A stretch of DNA of 63,084 nt, from positions 1 through 63,084 of the forward strand of contig DASXQT010000067.1 in assembly GCA_036507005.1 (NCBI GenBank). Direction: 5' to 3'. The position numbers were made by a program, and so were the translations under genes. The notes below the pieces were generated by a model that was not told the DNA's origin, did no database searches, and saw only the letters and a list, made by a program, of their open reading frames with translations. The DNA comes from WS-2 sp036507005. Lineage in GTDB: Bacteria > Eisenbacteria > RBG-16-71-46. Of the stretch, positions 24,421-33,808 are shown piece by piece (the first letter of the stretch is position 1; every line of letters begins with the position of its first letter).

Positions 24421-24906
24421 CTAGTTGGCCGCGGTACTCTTCTCTTTGTTCTTTTTCTTCAGGTACTCGATCACCGCCCGCGCCTCTTCGGGGGTGAGCT
24501 TCTGGTTCGGCATCTGGACGGAGTACTTCCTCAGCAGGTCGCGGGCGATGGGGTCCTGCTTGGTCATGACCTCCGGGTGGAGGATCTGGTTCTCCATCCA
24601 TTGCGCGGTGCGACGCGTGGTCACGCCGTCGAGGTCGGGGCCGGTGATCTTCTTCCCGAACCCGTGGCATGCGACGCAGCCCTTGGTCTGGAACAGCTTC
24701 TCGCCCTTGCCGGCCAGCGCCCCGTCGACCGGTGACTCCGCCGCCCGGGGGCCGGCGTCGTAGGGCGAGACCGCCGGCACCGCCGTCGTTCCCGGCGAGC
24801 TGGTCGAGGGCGTCGCGGGCGGCTCGCTCTCGGGCTTGTTGCCGCCGCAGCCGGCGAGGAGCGCCGCGCTCAGGATCAGGACCATCAGCGGGGACAGGCG
24901 TGGCAT
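24421..24906 (-). CDS. Cytochrome c family lipoprotein
   Basis: A 161-residue exported lipoprotein with AAAGGAAAGG before ATG 24906. The signal ends in a lipobox (LLAGC, lipidated C20), followed by a 45-residue Pro/Ser/Thr linker. A single class-I cytochrome c domain has the haem site CVACH (77-81), GPDLDGV after it, and a likely distal ligand M132 in SVQMPNQKLTPEEARAVIEY. It should carry electrons on the periplasmic or outer face of a membrane. It lies alone on the minus strand, convergent with the island, so partners cannot be named from context. Confidence 0.9.
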   Translation of the reverse strand: MPRLSPLMVLILSAALLAGCGGNKPESEPPATPSTSSPGTTAVPAVSPYDAGPRAAESPVDGALAGKGEKLFQTKGCVACHGFGKKITGPDLDGVTTRRTAQWMENQILHPEVMTKQDPIARDLLRKYSVQMPNQKLTPEEARAVIEYLKKKNKEKSTAAN

Positions 24907-25070
24907 CGCTCGTTTCCTTTCCTTTGGGCGGTCGAACGCCGCATCGAGACCGTGGGAAGCCCGATGCGCTCGGGCCCGCGCGGTGGTGTGCCTTCGGTCG
25001 CGCGGGTGTTCATCGAAGCTATCGCAGCCCCCGTGCCGGACGTCAACTCCGAGGCGCCGGCGCGGCGGTG

Positions 25071-26240
25071 TCAGCGCGCGGCCGCGCGCGCGGTTCGAAC
25101 GAACTTGTAACGCTGGTCGCGCCGGAAGTACTTGAGCAGGCTCTTCCGCCTCTCGCTCTCCATCAGCCGCACCACCTTCTCGCCCCCGCTCACATGATCG
25201 TATTCCACGATCCGGAGCCGCTCGCGTCGCAGGTCGTCGTTCAGGGCGTTCACCAGCTCGACCGTGTTGAGCGGCTCGTGATTCTCCCCCATGCGCGCTC
25301 CCCAGACGCCGAACGTGAGGTCCATCCAGACCCAGCGGTTGAGCTCGCGGTCGAACACCTCGGTCGTGCGGTGCGCCTCCGCGATCTCGAAGTCCACCTT
25401 GCTCTCGGCGGGCCAGACGTACTGCATGTCGATCTTGCGTACCGGAATCGACAGGGCGTTGCAGGCCGTGCTGAAGATGTCGGCGTAGTTGCCGCACCAG
25501 ACGCGGTCGCGGCCCGACTCGGCGCGCTCGAGCTGCTCGAAGGCGGGCACGTGGCGCATCTTGTCGGACGGGATCCCCTCGTGGGGCCGGAGCGCCGCGA
25601 CCAGAGCGCGCGCGACCGCCTGGGCCTTCTCGTAGTTGGTGCGGAACGGCTTCACCACCGCGCTCCAGCGCTTGCGCGCGTAGGCCCGGTCCTCTTCCGA
25701 GGGCCGCTCGACGATCCAGTCGGTGACCGAGCTGCCGCACAGGAGGATGTCGGAGGTGTGCACCACAAGCCAGCCCCGCGATCGCTGTCCCGCGGCCGCG
25801 TAGTACTCCTTCGGATAGAAGCCGAGCTCGATCGAGAACGGCTTCGACTCCCGGCCCGACCGCGAAACCGCCCGCAGGGTCGTCACGACGTGCTGGGGTC
25901 GGGGGTTGTGGCCGTCGAAGCGCACCTGGATCTCGCCGCTGCGGCTCTCGAGGGGGCGGCCGGGGGGGAGCGAGTCGCGCCGGAAGGAATAGCGATAGTG
26001 GGAGAAGCCCTCGACGTCGGACCGGAGCGACAGGATGACCCCGGGCTCGTCGGTCATCGGCCGGTAGGTGGAGAGACAGATGTCCGCCTCATGGGGATAG
26101 ATGTAGAAGCGGTTCGTCCGGAGCAGCACCTCTTCGGTCTCGATCGGGGTGGAGGGCTCGGCCCCCGCGGCCCCGGCCGGGACGGCCGCGACGAGCGCAC
26201 ACGCCAGCGCGAGCGGGACCGGCGCGCGTGTCGGCTTCAC
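25071..26240 (-). CDS. Exported transglutaminase-like (papain-fold) protein
   Basis: A 389-residue protein starting at GTG 26240; GTGA overlaps the stop of the GH20 gene (26239-26237), so translation is coupled. It has a signal sequence (LALACALVAAVPAGAAGA), a beta-rich middle, then a transglutaminase-like core with the triad C249 (VWCGNYADIF), H290 (AEAHRTTEVFD) and D307 (WVWMDLTFG). Family members include proteases and amidases as well as transglutaminases; no substrate can be read off. Coupling to a hexosaminidase suggests joint work on glycopeptides or cell-wall material, which is inference. Confidence 0.75.
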   Translation of the reverse strand: MKPTRAPVPLALACALVAAVPAGAAGAEPSTPIETEEVLLRTNRFYIYPHEADICLSTYRPMTDEPGVILSLRSDVEGFSHYRYSFRRDSLPPGRPLESRSGEIQVRFDGHNPRPQHVVTTLRAVSRSGRESKPFSIELGFYPKEYYAAAGQRSRGWLVVHTSDILLCGSSVTDWIVERPSEEDRAYARKRWSAVVKPFRTNYEKAQAVARALVAALRPHEGIPSDKMRHVPAFEQLERAESGRDRVWCGNYADIFSTACNALSIPVRKIDMQYVWPAESKVDFEIAEAHRTTEVFDRELNRWVWMDLTFGVWGARMGENHEPLNTVELVNALNDDLRRERLRIVEYDHVSGGEKVVRLMESERRKSLLKYFRRDQRYKFVRTARAAAR

Positions 26241-28243
26241 GGCCGGCGCTCCGTCGCGGCCGCCGCGGCGTCCTCGACGAGCGGGCGGTTGCCCGGCGAC
26301 CATACGCACAGCCTGCCGGCGAGCGCCGCGCCGCGCAGCGCCCGCAGCTCGCCCGCCTGCCGCTCGAGCCGCGCGAGATCGTAGTCGAGCCCGCTGCGCT
26401 TGTTCTTCGCCAGCCACAGCGTCGGGTACTCGCGCACGAGATCGCCGTACTCGCGCGCGAGGGAATCGAGGTCGCGCGCCGCGCCGGCCTGGGCACCGGA
26501 GGTCGGGTCCGCGAGCCGCGCGGCGACGGCGTCCATGGCGAGCTCGCGATCCGCCAGGTAGCGATAGCGCCGGGCGGCGTGGGCCAGCGCGCTCAGATGA
26601 TCCCGGCCGCGCCGGACGCTCCGCGATCCCTCGTCGATGAGCCGGAGCGCCGCGTCCATGTCGGCGCGGAGCGCGAGCATCTCGTCGCGCCACGCCGGGC
26701 CCGCCCGCCGCACCCGCGGCAGGCGGTGGAAGGCGCGGCCGGCGTAGTCGATGCCCGCGAGCGAGCGGAGCCCCACCAGGCGGGACGCCTGGCCGAGCGC
26801 GGGCCCGCGAGCGCCGTACTCCACGGCCGCGAAGTCGTCGAAGAACGGCTCGATCGCCGGCGCCTTCGGCTGCCAGGCGGCGGCGGCGCCGTAGGCGTAG
26901 CCGAGCCGGTTGTTCTCCCGCAGGCACTCCGTTCCGTTGTCGCCCCAGGCGGAGGTAATGGCGCCCGCTGCGCCCGCCGCCTTGCCCGAGTCCACGAGCG
27001 CCCGGGTGTTGGCGAGCCCGCGCTCGTAGTTCGGGTAGAAGGTGTTCCAGTTCCACAGGCCGGAGCTCACGAAGACCTGCTGGAACCCGGCCGCGAGGAG
27101 CCGCCGGATGCTCGGGAACGAGTCGGCGGGGTCGTAGTTCCAGTCCACGATCGCCGTGGAGCGATCGAGGCTCGCGAGGACGCGCGGGAACCGGAGCACG
27201 AAGTCGCCGTAGACCACCGCACGCCGCTGCCCGACACGGTGAAGGTGGTCGCCCAGGTAGCGCACGTACTCGGCGTGCGTAGCGCCCGCGGAGTCGACGC
27301 CGGCCGCCGCGGGATGATCGAGTCCGAAGGTGCCGAGCTCGTCCCCGCCGATGCCGAGCCACGGCGACGGCACCGCCGCGGCGATGGCGTCGATCCGCCG
27401 CGCGATCGCGTGCGTCGCCCAGGGCGAGAAGGGCGATGGCGGCGCGCCCCGAGGCAGATGCGACCACAGCCAGCGCGGCCCCTGCCGCTCCAGCGTCCGC
27501 ACCATCTCCTCGCTGTAGCCCATGGCCTGATAGATCGGGAGCACCGTGATGTAGTGGCGCCGCGCCTCGGCCGCGAGCGCCGAGAGCTCCTCCGCCGTCA
27601 CGCCGCGCGCGGCGGCGGCCGGCAAGGTCGGGGCGCTCTCCATGTAGAGGGCGTACAGGTTGACCTTGTAGTAGGCGAGCGTGCTCATCAGATCGCGGAA
27701 GTCCCGGGGCGTGGAGACCTGCCCGCGCGCGATGTCGTCCGACGCTCCACGCCACGCCAGCGCGGGCCAGTCCACGATGTCGAGGCAGGGGAGGGTCGCG
27801 TCCGGCGAGCCGCGCACGATCTGCCGCAGCGTCTGGATGGCATAGAAGCGCCCCTGCGGGCTGCTCGCGCGCACCGTCACCCGCCGTGGGCGGATGGAGA
27901 GCGCGTAGCTCTGGCGCGGAAACGCGGGCGCGCCCGAGGGGGCGGTGGACAGCAGGATCGAAGGCCCGGCCGCCGCGCCCGCGGCCACCACTGGCGGGTT
28001 CCACCCGAAGCTCGATGCGATCTCGTCCGCGAGGAGCCGCGCCGCGAACACGTCGCGGACCGTGTCCTCGAGGTCGATCGTCCACCCCGGACCCAGGGTC
28101 GCGACCCCGGCGACCCGCACGAGCGAGCGCGGAGCGGGGACCAGCGGGAGACTGCGCTCGCCGCGCCCCGATCCGGCGGCCGGGCACGGGGAGGCCATCG
28201 CCGTGCACAGCACGGCCGCGGTAAGGAGCGCCGGGGGCTTCAC
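26237..28243 (-). CDS. Exported glycoside hydrolase family 20-type beta-N-acetylhexosaminidase
   Basis: A 668-residue secreted enzyme expected to remove terminal GlcNAc or GalNAc residues. Signal peptide 1-22 (LLTAAVLCTAMASPCPAAG). An N-terminal alpha/beta GH20b-like domain (LPLVPAPRSLVRVAG ... GRFYAIQTLRQIV, about 30-150) precedes the barrel. In the barrel IGGDELG carries the D301-E302 pair that GH20 enzymes use for substrate-assisted catalysis; VDWPALAWRGASDDIARG and WNWNTFYPNY are further barrel segments. The C-terminal 200 residues are helical. Length is in range for exported GH20 proteins. First gene of a two-gene unit with the transglutaminase-like gene. Confidence 0.85.
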   Translation of the reverse strand: MKPPALLTAAVLCTAMASPCPAAGSGRGERSLPLVPAPRSLVRVAGVATLGPGWTIDLEDTVRDVFAARLLADEIASSFGWNPPVVAAGAAAGPSILLSTAPSGAPAFPRQSYALSIRPRRVTVRASSPQGRFYAIQTLRQIVRGSPDATLPCLDIVDWPALAWRGASDDIARGQVSTPRDFRDLMSTLAYYKVNLYALYMESAPTLPAAAARGVTAEELSALAAEARRHYITVLPIYQAMGYSEEMVRTLERQGPRWLWSHLPRGAPPSPFSPWATHAIARRIDAIAAAVPSPWLGIGGDELGTFGLDHPAAAGVDSAGATHAEYVRYLGDHLHRVGQRRAVVYGDFVLRFPRVLASLDRSTAIVDWNYDPADSFPSIRRLLAAGFQQVFVSSGLWNWNTFYPNYERGLANTRALVDSGKAAGAAGAITSAWGDNGTECLRENNRLGYAYGAAAAWQPKAPAIEPFFDDFAAVEYGARGPALGQASRLVGLRSLAGIDYAGRAFHRLPRVRRAGPAWRDEMLALRADMDAALRLIDEGSRSVRRGRDHLSALAHAARRYRYLADRELAMDAVAARLADPTSGAQAGAARDLDSLAREYGDLVREYPTLWLAKNKRSGLDYDLARLERQAGELRALRGAALAGRLCVWSPGNRPLVEDAAAAATERRP

Positions 28244-28297
28244 TCGCGAGTTATCGGCAGTCCCCGTTGGCTCTGAACCGCCCGCCCGCGCCTCGAC

Positions 28298-29701
28298 GTG
28301 GCCCGGCCGATGCGGTATCTACCTCGGCCCATGCGCCGCCTTGGCCTGCCCCTCGCGCTCGCCGCCCTCGCGGCGCTGTGCACCGTGCTCGCCGGCGCCG
28401 CGCGCGCGGCGGAGCCGGGGCACGGCATCGAGATCCTCCCCGTGCTCGAGGCGCTGGCGCTCATCCTGGTCGGCGCGCGGCTCGGCGGGGCGCTGTTCGA
28501 GCGCTTCGGCCAGTCCCCGGTGCTCGGCGAGCTGCTCGCGGGCGTGATCATCGGGAACCTCGGGCTCATCGGCTATCACGGGCTCGACACGCTGCGCGAC
28601 CAGCCCGGCGTCGACCTCCTGGCGCAGATCGGGGTGCTGTTCCTGCTGTTCGCGGTGGGCCTCGAGAACGAGTTCGGGAAGATGATGGCGGTCGGCGCCT
28701 CCTCGCTCCTGGTCGCGGTGCTCGGGGTGATCGCGCCGATGGTGCTCGGCTTCTTCTGCTCGCAGTGGTTCTTCCCCTCGCACCACCCGCTCACCCACTG
28801 GTACGTGGGCGCGACGCTGTGCGCGACCAGCGTGGGGATCACGGCGCGCGTGCTCGCCGACCTCGGGCGCACCACCAGCACGGAGGGCCGCATCATCCTC
28901 GGCGCCGCGGTGATCGACGACGTGCTGGGGCTCATGGTGCTCGCCGTGGTGGCGGGGGTGATCGGCGCCGCCGACCGCGGCCAGGCGTTCGACCCGCGCA
29001 CCGTGGTGTGGATCGTCGCCAAGGCGCTGATCTTCCTCGCCGGGGCGATCGTGCTCGGCCGCTGGGTGTCGCGGCGCACCTTCGCCCTCGCCGCCCGGCT
29101 GCGGGGCGAGGGGGTGCTGCTCACCGTCGCCCTCGCGTTCTGCTTCGTGCTCGCCTGGATCGCGGGCCGCGCGGGGCTGGCCCCGATCGTGGGGGCGTTC
29201 GCGGCCGGGCTCATCCTGGAGCAGGTGCACTACCACGACCTGGTGGCGCGGGACGAGAAGCGCCGCGGCCTGCCCGAGCTGCTCCAGCCGCTCTCCTCGT
29301 TCCTGGTCCCGGTGTTCTTCGTGCTGATGGGCATGCGCGTGGACCTCGCCGCGTTCGGGGTGCCGGGCGTGCTGGGCTTCGCGGCCGTGCTCACGCTCGC
29401 CGCCGTGGTCGGCAAGCAGGTGTGCTCGCTCGGGGTGCTCGACCGCCGCGCGGACCGGCTCGCGATCGGGCTCGGGATGATCCCGCGCGGCGAGGTGGGG
29501 CTGATCTGCGCCAGCATCGGCCTCACCCTGAGGCTCGGCGGCGAGCGCGTGATCGGCGACGAGGTCTACTCCGCCGTGGTCATCATGGTGGCGGCCACGA
29601 CGCTGGTCACGCCGCCGCTCCTGGTGTGGCGGTTGCGGGGCGCGCCTGCGGCCCAAACGCGCGGCGGGCGCCCGGTCCCGCCGGACGCCCGCTCGCAGTA
29701 G
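28298..29701 (+). CDS. Cation:proton antiporter (CPA2, KefB/NhaP-like membrane domain)
   Basis: Predicted Na+(or K+)/H+ exchanger of the inner membrane with 11-13 helices. Typical CPA2 segments are present: FGQSPVLGELLAGVIIGN, LLFAVGLENEF, CATSVGITARVLADLG, the ion-binding AAVIDDVLGL, and AFAAGLILEQ. PLSSFLVPVFFVLMGMRVD and GMIPRGEVGLICASIG follow. It has no C-terminal TrkA-N/RCK domain, so it is the short form. The start is uncertain among GTG 28298, ATG 28310 and ATG 28331; the last begins just before a hydrophobic stretch. Upstream is the divergent GH20 gene. Confidence 0.9.
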   Translation: MARPMRYLPRPMRRLGLPLALAALAALCTVLAGAARAAEPGHGIEILPVLEALALILVGARLGGALFERFGQSPVLGELLAGVIIGNLGLIGYHGLDTLRDQPGVDLLAQIGVLFLLFAVGLENEFGKMMAVGASSLLVAVLGVIAPMVLGFFCSQWFFPSHHPLTHWYVGATLCATSVGITARVLADLGRTTSTEGRIILGAAVIDDVLGLMVLAVVAGVIGAADRGQAFDPRTVVWIVAKALIFLAGAIVLGRWVSRRTFALAARLRGEGVLLTVALAFCFVLAWIAGRAGLAPIVGAFAAGLILEQVHYHDLVARDEKRRGLPELLQPLSSFLVPVFFVLMGMRVDLAAFGVPGVLGFAAVLTLAAVVGKQVCSLGVLDRRADRLAIGLGMIPRGEVGLICASIGLTLRLGGERVIGDEVYSAVVIMVAATTLVTPPLLVWRLRGAPAAQTRGGRPVPPDARSQ

Positions 29702-29722
29702 CCGCGATGTGCGGCCTGTCCC

Positions 29723-29745
29723 GCGCGCGGCTCATCGCCGCGCGC
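29723..29745. terminator. Bidirectional hairpin between convergent genes
   Basis: A perfect 9-bp stem (GCGCGCGGC / GCCGCGCGC) with a 5-base loop lies between the stops of the antiporter gene (29701) and the small secreted protein gene (29757). No strong T-run is seen on either side. Confidence 0.45.
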
Positions 29746-29756
29746 AGGGCGCATCG

Positions 29757-30212
29757 TCAATCGTCGTCGTGCCCGCGGCCGCGCCCGTGGTGCTTCACCA
29801 CGGCGTAGTCGTCGCCCCGGTATCTCCCCTTCGTCAGCCCCGGGGGGCCGCCGTGAGGATGGCGCTTCCAGTGCCGGCTCGGCACGTTCCAGATCGCGGC
29901 CGGGACGTACCGCGCCTCGATCACGCGGAACGGACCGTTGTAGCTGCGGCCCCGGTAGAAGTAGCCGTCGTTCCAGATGTACCAGTAGACGCCGAAGCGG
30001 AAGAAGTCGTAGCCGCAGCGGGGATCGTTCACCACGTAGACCGCGCTGCCCGGCACGATCACCACCGGGGGCGACTCCTGGTAGACCACGACCGGCGGCG
30101 GAGGCGCGTTCCCGATGTTGAGCTGCACGCTGATCGACCCGCTGGACCCAGCCCACGCGGGCACCGCGGCCGCAACGGCCAGGACGGACCACCACGCAGA
30201 TCTGACTCTCAT
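29757..30212 (-). CDS. Small exported Tyr/Trp-rich protein of unknown function
   Basis: A 151-residue protein with GAGAGGAG before ATG 30212 and a clear signal (WWSVLAVAAAVPAWAGSSG). The mature part is unusually aromatic and Pro/Gly-rich (PPPPVVVYQESPPVVIVPG, FFRFGVYWYIWNDGYFYRG), then a basic C-terminus with His/Arg/Asp (KRHPHGGPPG, HHGRGRGHDDD). Similar YxW-type small secreted proteins are common in environmental bacteria but have no known role. The acidic-histidine tail could bind metal, which is a guess. Confidence 0.7.
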   Translation of the reverse strand: MRVRSAWWSVLAVAAAVPAWAGSSGSISVQLNIGNAPPPPVVVYQESPPVVIVPGSAVYVVNDPRCGYDFFRFGVYWYIWNDGYFYRGRSYNGPFRVIEARYVPAAIWNVPSRHWKRHPHGGPPGLTKGRYRGDDYAVVKHHGRGRGHDDD

Positions 30213-30682
30213 CGGTGTCTCCTCTCTTCCAAGGGGCGGGGGTCGCCGACGGGCATCGGCTGCCCATCCCGCGCGCACGAGCCCGCGGCCGCCGAGGGAC
30301 TGAACGAGCACTACGCGTGCCGGGGGCCGGCTGGGCGGAGCACCCATGCGCAAGGGGCTCTTCCGATGGCACATGGGCCGCCGTCCCATTTCGAGCCGGG
30401 CAATCCGCCCGGTCCGCCGGGGGCATCGCCTGTGCGGTCCGGAACGCTCCCGGCCCCGGGCAGGCGGGGGCAGGGGCCTAAAGGGGCGCAGCCGCCCGGC
30501 GCGGCGTGGCGGGCCCGTCATGCCTCCGCCCCGCTCGTGAACCCAAAACTCGCGCTCGTCAGGAGCACCCGCCGGCGCCCGCGCCGCTCCTTGCGCGGCC
30601 CGCGTGCCCGCGCCTAACCTTTACTGTTCCCGGACCGCAACGCCTCTCGAACGCCACCCTCACCCGTTTCAGGAGCCTCCCC
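30213..30682. other. Divergent intergenic region, no gene seen
   Basis: About 470 bases between the divergent starts at 30212 (-) and 30683 (+). Very GC-rich with several short inverted repeats. Open frames here are not supported by a ribosome site or recognisable protein. Promoters for both flanking genes should be here, but I cannot place them. Confidence 0.5.
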
Positions 30683-33600
30683 ATGTCGAGCCCCCCGCTT
30701 CCGCCCGAACCGCTCCGTCCTCGCGGCGCACGCGTCCGGGCGCCCCTGGCGCTCGCCTTCGCGCTCGCCGCCTTCCTCCCGCCTGCGCCGGCCCGTGCGG
30801 GCGCGCCGCGCGTCCACGCCATCGTTGGCGCGCGGATCGTGGTCGCGCCCGGCCGCGTGATCGAGCACGGCACCATCGTGATGCGCGACGGCCTGGTCGC
30901 CGCGGTGGGCGCGAACGTCGCCGTGCCCCCCGACGCTCGCATCTGGCCCGGCGACAGCCTGACCGTCTATCCCGGGCTGATCGACGCCTTCGTGACGCCG
31001 AGCGAGCCGGCCGCATCACCCGCCGGCGCGGGGCCGGGACGCGCGCCGGCGCCTGCCGCTTCGCGCGGCGCCGCGCACGAGCTCGCCGCCGTCCAGCCCG
31101 AGACCCGGATGGTCGAGTCGCTGCCGCTCCCCCGGGAGCAGGTCGAGACCCTGCGCGCCGCGGGCTTCACCGTGGCCCAGGTGGCGCCGCGGCGCGGCAT
31201 CGTGCGCGGGCAGAGCGCGGTGATCGGGCTCGGCGACGGGGCGCCCAACCAGAACGTGCTCGCCGCCGACGCCGCGCAGGTGATCGCGCTCGAGCCGGTG
31301 CGCCAGGGCTATCCGGGCTCGCTGATGGGCGCGATCGCGGTGATCCGCCAGGCGTTCCTCGACGCGCGCTGGTACCGCGACGTGCGGCAGGCGTACGCGA
31401 AGGCGCCGCAGGGCAAGCCGCGCCCCGAGACCAACGCCTCGTGGGAGGCGTTGCAGCCGGTGGTGGCGGGGAGCCAGCCGGCGCTGTTCGTGGCGGACGA
31501 CATGCTCGAGGTGCTGCGCGCCGCGCGCATCGCGCGCGAGGCCGAGGTGCGCGCCCAGGTGGTGGGAGGGGGCGACGAGTACAAGCGCGTGCGCGAGATC
31601 GCGGCGGCGGGCGTGGCGCTGGTCGAGCCGGTCAACTTCCCCGACCCGCCCGACGTGTCCGATCCCGACGACGCGCTCGACGTTCCGGTCGAGGAGCTGC
31701 GCCACTGGCAGGCCGCGCCCGGGAACCCGGGCGAGCTGGCGAAGGCGGGCGTCGCGTTCGCCCTCACCTCGAACGGGCTCAAGGAGGTGAAGAAGTTCCG
31801 CGCCGCCGTGGCCAAGTCGATCGCGCGCGGATGGAAGGGCGACGACGCGCTGGCCGCCGTGACCACCGTCCCGGCGCGGCTGCTCGGCCTCGAGACGCGC
31901 CTCGGCACGCTCGACCCCGGCAAGGTCGCGAACCTCACCGTGACCCACGGCGAGCTGTTCTCCGAGGGCGGCAAGGTGCGCGAGGTGTGGGTGGACGGCA
32001 ACCGCTACGAGGCCTTCGAGCGCGACGACCACGGCATGAAGGGCAGCTGGAGCCTCGGCTGGGGCCACGCGCGGCACCCCCTGATGGTGAGCGCCGACAA
32101 GGACACCAGCGTCAAGCTGGTGGTGGGGGCCGACACGCTGAAGGCGACCGGGGTGGACCTCTCGGGCGACCTGCTGCGCTTCACGGTGCAGCGCGGCGCC
32201 GAGAAGCCCGAGGTCTTCGAGCTCGCGGCCAAGGGCGACCAGTGCGTGGGCACGCTCGCCGTGTTCGGCGCGGGCGCCCACGACGTGAGCGGCTGGCGCC
32301 AGGCCGAGGCCGGGGGGGAGGGCAAGGGCGCGAAGCCGGAGGCGAAGAAGGAGGAGCCGGTTGCCGTGCCCGCGGTGATGGGCAACACCGAGCCGTGGCG
32401 CGCGACGCCGCCCGCCGCGCCGGTCGCGGTGCTGGTGCGCAACGCCACGATCTGGACCGCGGGCCCCCAGGGGACGCTGCGCGAGGCGGACCTGCTGGTC
32501 CAGGGCGGCCGGATCGCCGCGGTCGGCAAGGACCTGCGCGCGCCCGCCCACGCGGTGGTGATCGACGGGACCGGCAAGCACGTCGCGCCCGGGATCATCG
32601 ACGAGCACAGCCACTCGGCGATCCTCGGCAACGTGAACGAGTGCACCAACAGCGTGACCTGCGAGGTGCGCATCCAGGACGTGATCAACTCGGAGAGCGT
32701 GAACATCTATCGCCAGCTCGCGGGCGGGACCACGATCATGCACCTGCTGCACGGCTCGTGTAACGCGATCGGCGGGCAGTGCGCGGTGATCAAGAACAAG
32801 TGGGGCGAGCCTCCCGACCGCCTGCTGTTCGCGGCCGCCCCGCCCACGGTGAAGTTCGCGCTCGGCGAGAACCCCAAGCAGTCGAACTGGGGCACGGACC
32901 GCACCGGCCGCTACCCGCAGAGCCGCGCCGGGGTGGAGGAGACGATCCGCGACGCGTTCACCCGCGCGCTCGACTACCAGGCGCAGTGGGCCGAGTACCA
33001 CAAGCACCAGCGCCCGTTCCCGCCGCGCCAGGACCTGCAGCTCGAGGCGCTGGCGGAGATCGTCGAGGGCAAGCGCCTGATCCACTGCCACTCGTACCGC
33101 CAGGACGAGGTGCTGATGCTCATGCGCCTCGCCGAGCAGTTCGGGGTGCACGTGAACACGTTCACGCACATCCTCGAGGGCTACAAGGTCGCCGACGAGA
33201 TGGCGGCCCACGGGGCCTCGGCGATCGGGTTCTCGGACTGGTGGGCCTACAAGTACGAGGTGATCGACGCCATCCCGTACAGCGGCTATCTGATGTGGGA
33301 CCGGGGCGTGAACACCGGCTTCAACTCGGACAGCGACGAGCTGGCCCGCCGGCTCAACACCGAGGCCGCCAAGGCGGTCAAGTACGGCGGCGTGCCGCCC
33401 GAGGAGGCGATCAAGTTCGTGACCCTGAACCCGGCGAAGTCGCTGCGCATCGACGGCCGTGTGGGCTCGCTCGAGCCCGGCAAGGACGCGGACTTCGCGA
33501 TCTGGAGCGGCTCGCCGCTCTCGCCCTACTCGCGCTGCGAGCAGACCTGGATCGAGGGGCGCAAGTACTTCGACCGCGCCGCCGACCTCGCGGGGCGCGA

Positions 33601-33808
33601 GGCGCTGGCCAAGGAGCGCGACGCGCTGGTCGCGAGCGCGCGCCTGGCGAAGAAGGGCGGCGCGCCCGGAGGGGCGGGCCGCGGCAACTGGCCGCCGCGC
33701 TACCTGGAGGAGACCGACATGAGCGGCAACGAGTGCGGGACCGGCGGCTACGACCAGCCCTTCCGCTCCGAGAGCGAGCGACGCGCGCTGCGCGGGGAGG
33801 CCCGATGA
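30683..33808 (+). CDS. Exported double-domain amidohydrolase (degenerate N-terminal plus active C-terminal domain)
   Basis: A 1041-residue exported protein with AGGAG before ATG 30683 and signal LALAFALAAFLPPAPARAG. The N-terminal half (about 50-480) has an amidohydrolase layout (IVVAPGRVIEHGTIVMRDG ... VYPGLIDAFVTPS ... LDPGKVANLTVT), but Ala-Phe-Val replaces the metal-binding HxH, so it is probably inactive. The C-terminal half (about 590-990) is complete: H642 and H644 in PGIIDEHSHSA, H801 and H803 in LIHCHSYRQDE, H829 in TFTHILEG, an Asp in GFSDWWAYK, and SLEPGKDADFAIW. A metal-dependent hydrolysis of an amide, peptide or cyclic substrate is expected; the exact substrate is unknown. It overlaps the next gene as ATGA. 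Confidence 0.85.
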   Translation: MSSPPLPPEPLRPRGARVRAPLALAFALAAFLPPAPARAGAPRVHAIVGARIVVAPGRVIEHGTIVMRDGLVAAVGANVAVPPDARIWPGDSLTVYPGLIDAFVTPSEPAASPAGAGPGRAPAPAASRGAAHELAAVQPETRMVESLPLPREQVETLRAAGFTVAQVAPRRGIVRGQSAVIGLGDGAPNQNVLAADAAQVIALEPVRQGYPGSLMGAIAVIRQAFLDARWYRDVRQAYAKAPQGKPRPETNASWEALQPVVAGSQPALFVADDMLEVLRAARIAREAEVRAQVVGGGDEYKRVREIAAAGVALVEPVNFPDPPDVSDPDDALDVPVEELRHWQAAPGNPGELAKAGVAFALTSNGLKEVKKFRAAVAKSIARGWKGDDALAAVTTVPARLLGLETRLGTLDPGKVANLTVTHGELFSEGGKVREVWVDGNRYEAFERDDHGMKGSWSLGWGHARHPLMVSADKDTSVKLVVGADTLKATGVDLSGDLLRFTVQRGAEKPEVFELAAKGDQCVGTLAVFGAGAHDVSGWRQAEAGGEGKGAKPEAKKEEPVAVPAVMGNTEPWRATPPAAPVAVLVRNATIWTAGPQGTLREADLLVQGGRIAAVGKDLRAPAHAVVIDGTGKHVAPGIIDEHSHSAILGNVNECTNSVTCEVRIQDVINSESVNIYRQLAGGTTIMHLLHGSCNAIGGQCAVIKNKWGEPPDRLLFAAAPPTVKFALGENPKQSNWGTDRTGRYPQSRAGVEETIRDAFTRALDYQAQWAEYHKHQRPFPPRQDLQLEALAEIVEGKRLIHCHSYRQDEVLMLMRLAEQFGVHVNTFTHILEGYKVADEMAAHGASAIGFSDWWAYKYEVIDAIPYSGYLMWDRGVNTGFNSDSDELARRLNTEAAKAVKYGGVPPEEAIKFVTLNPAKSLRIDGRVGSLEPGKDADFAIWSGSPLSPYSRCEQTWIEGRKYFDRAADLAGREALAKERDALVASARLAKKGGAPGGAGRGNWPPRYLEETDMSGNECGTGGYDQPFRSESERRALRGEAR

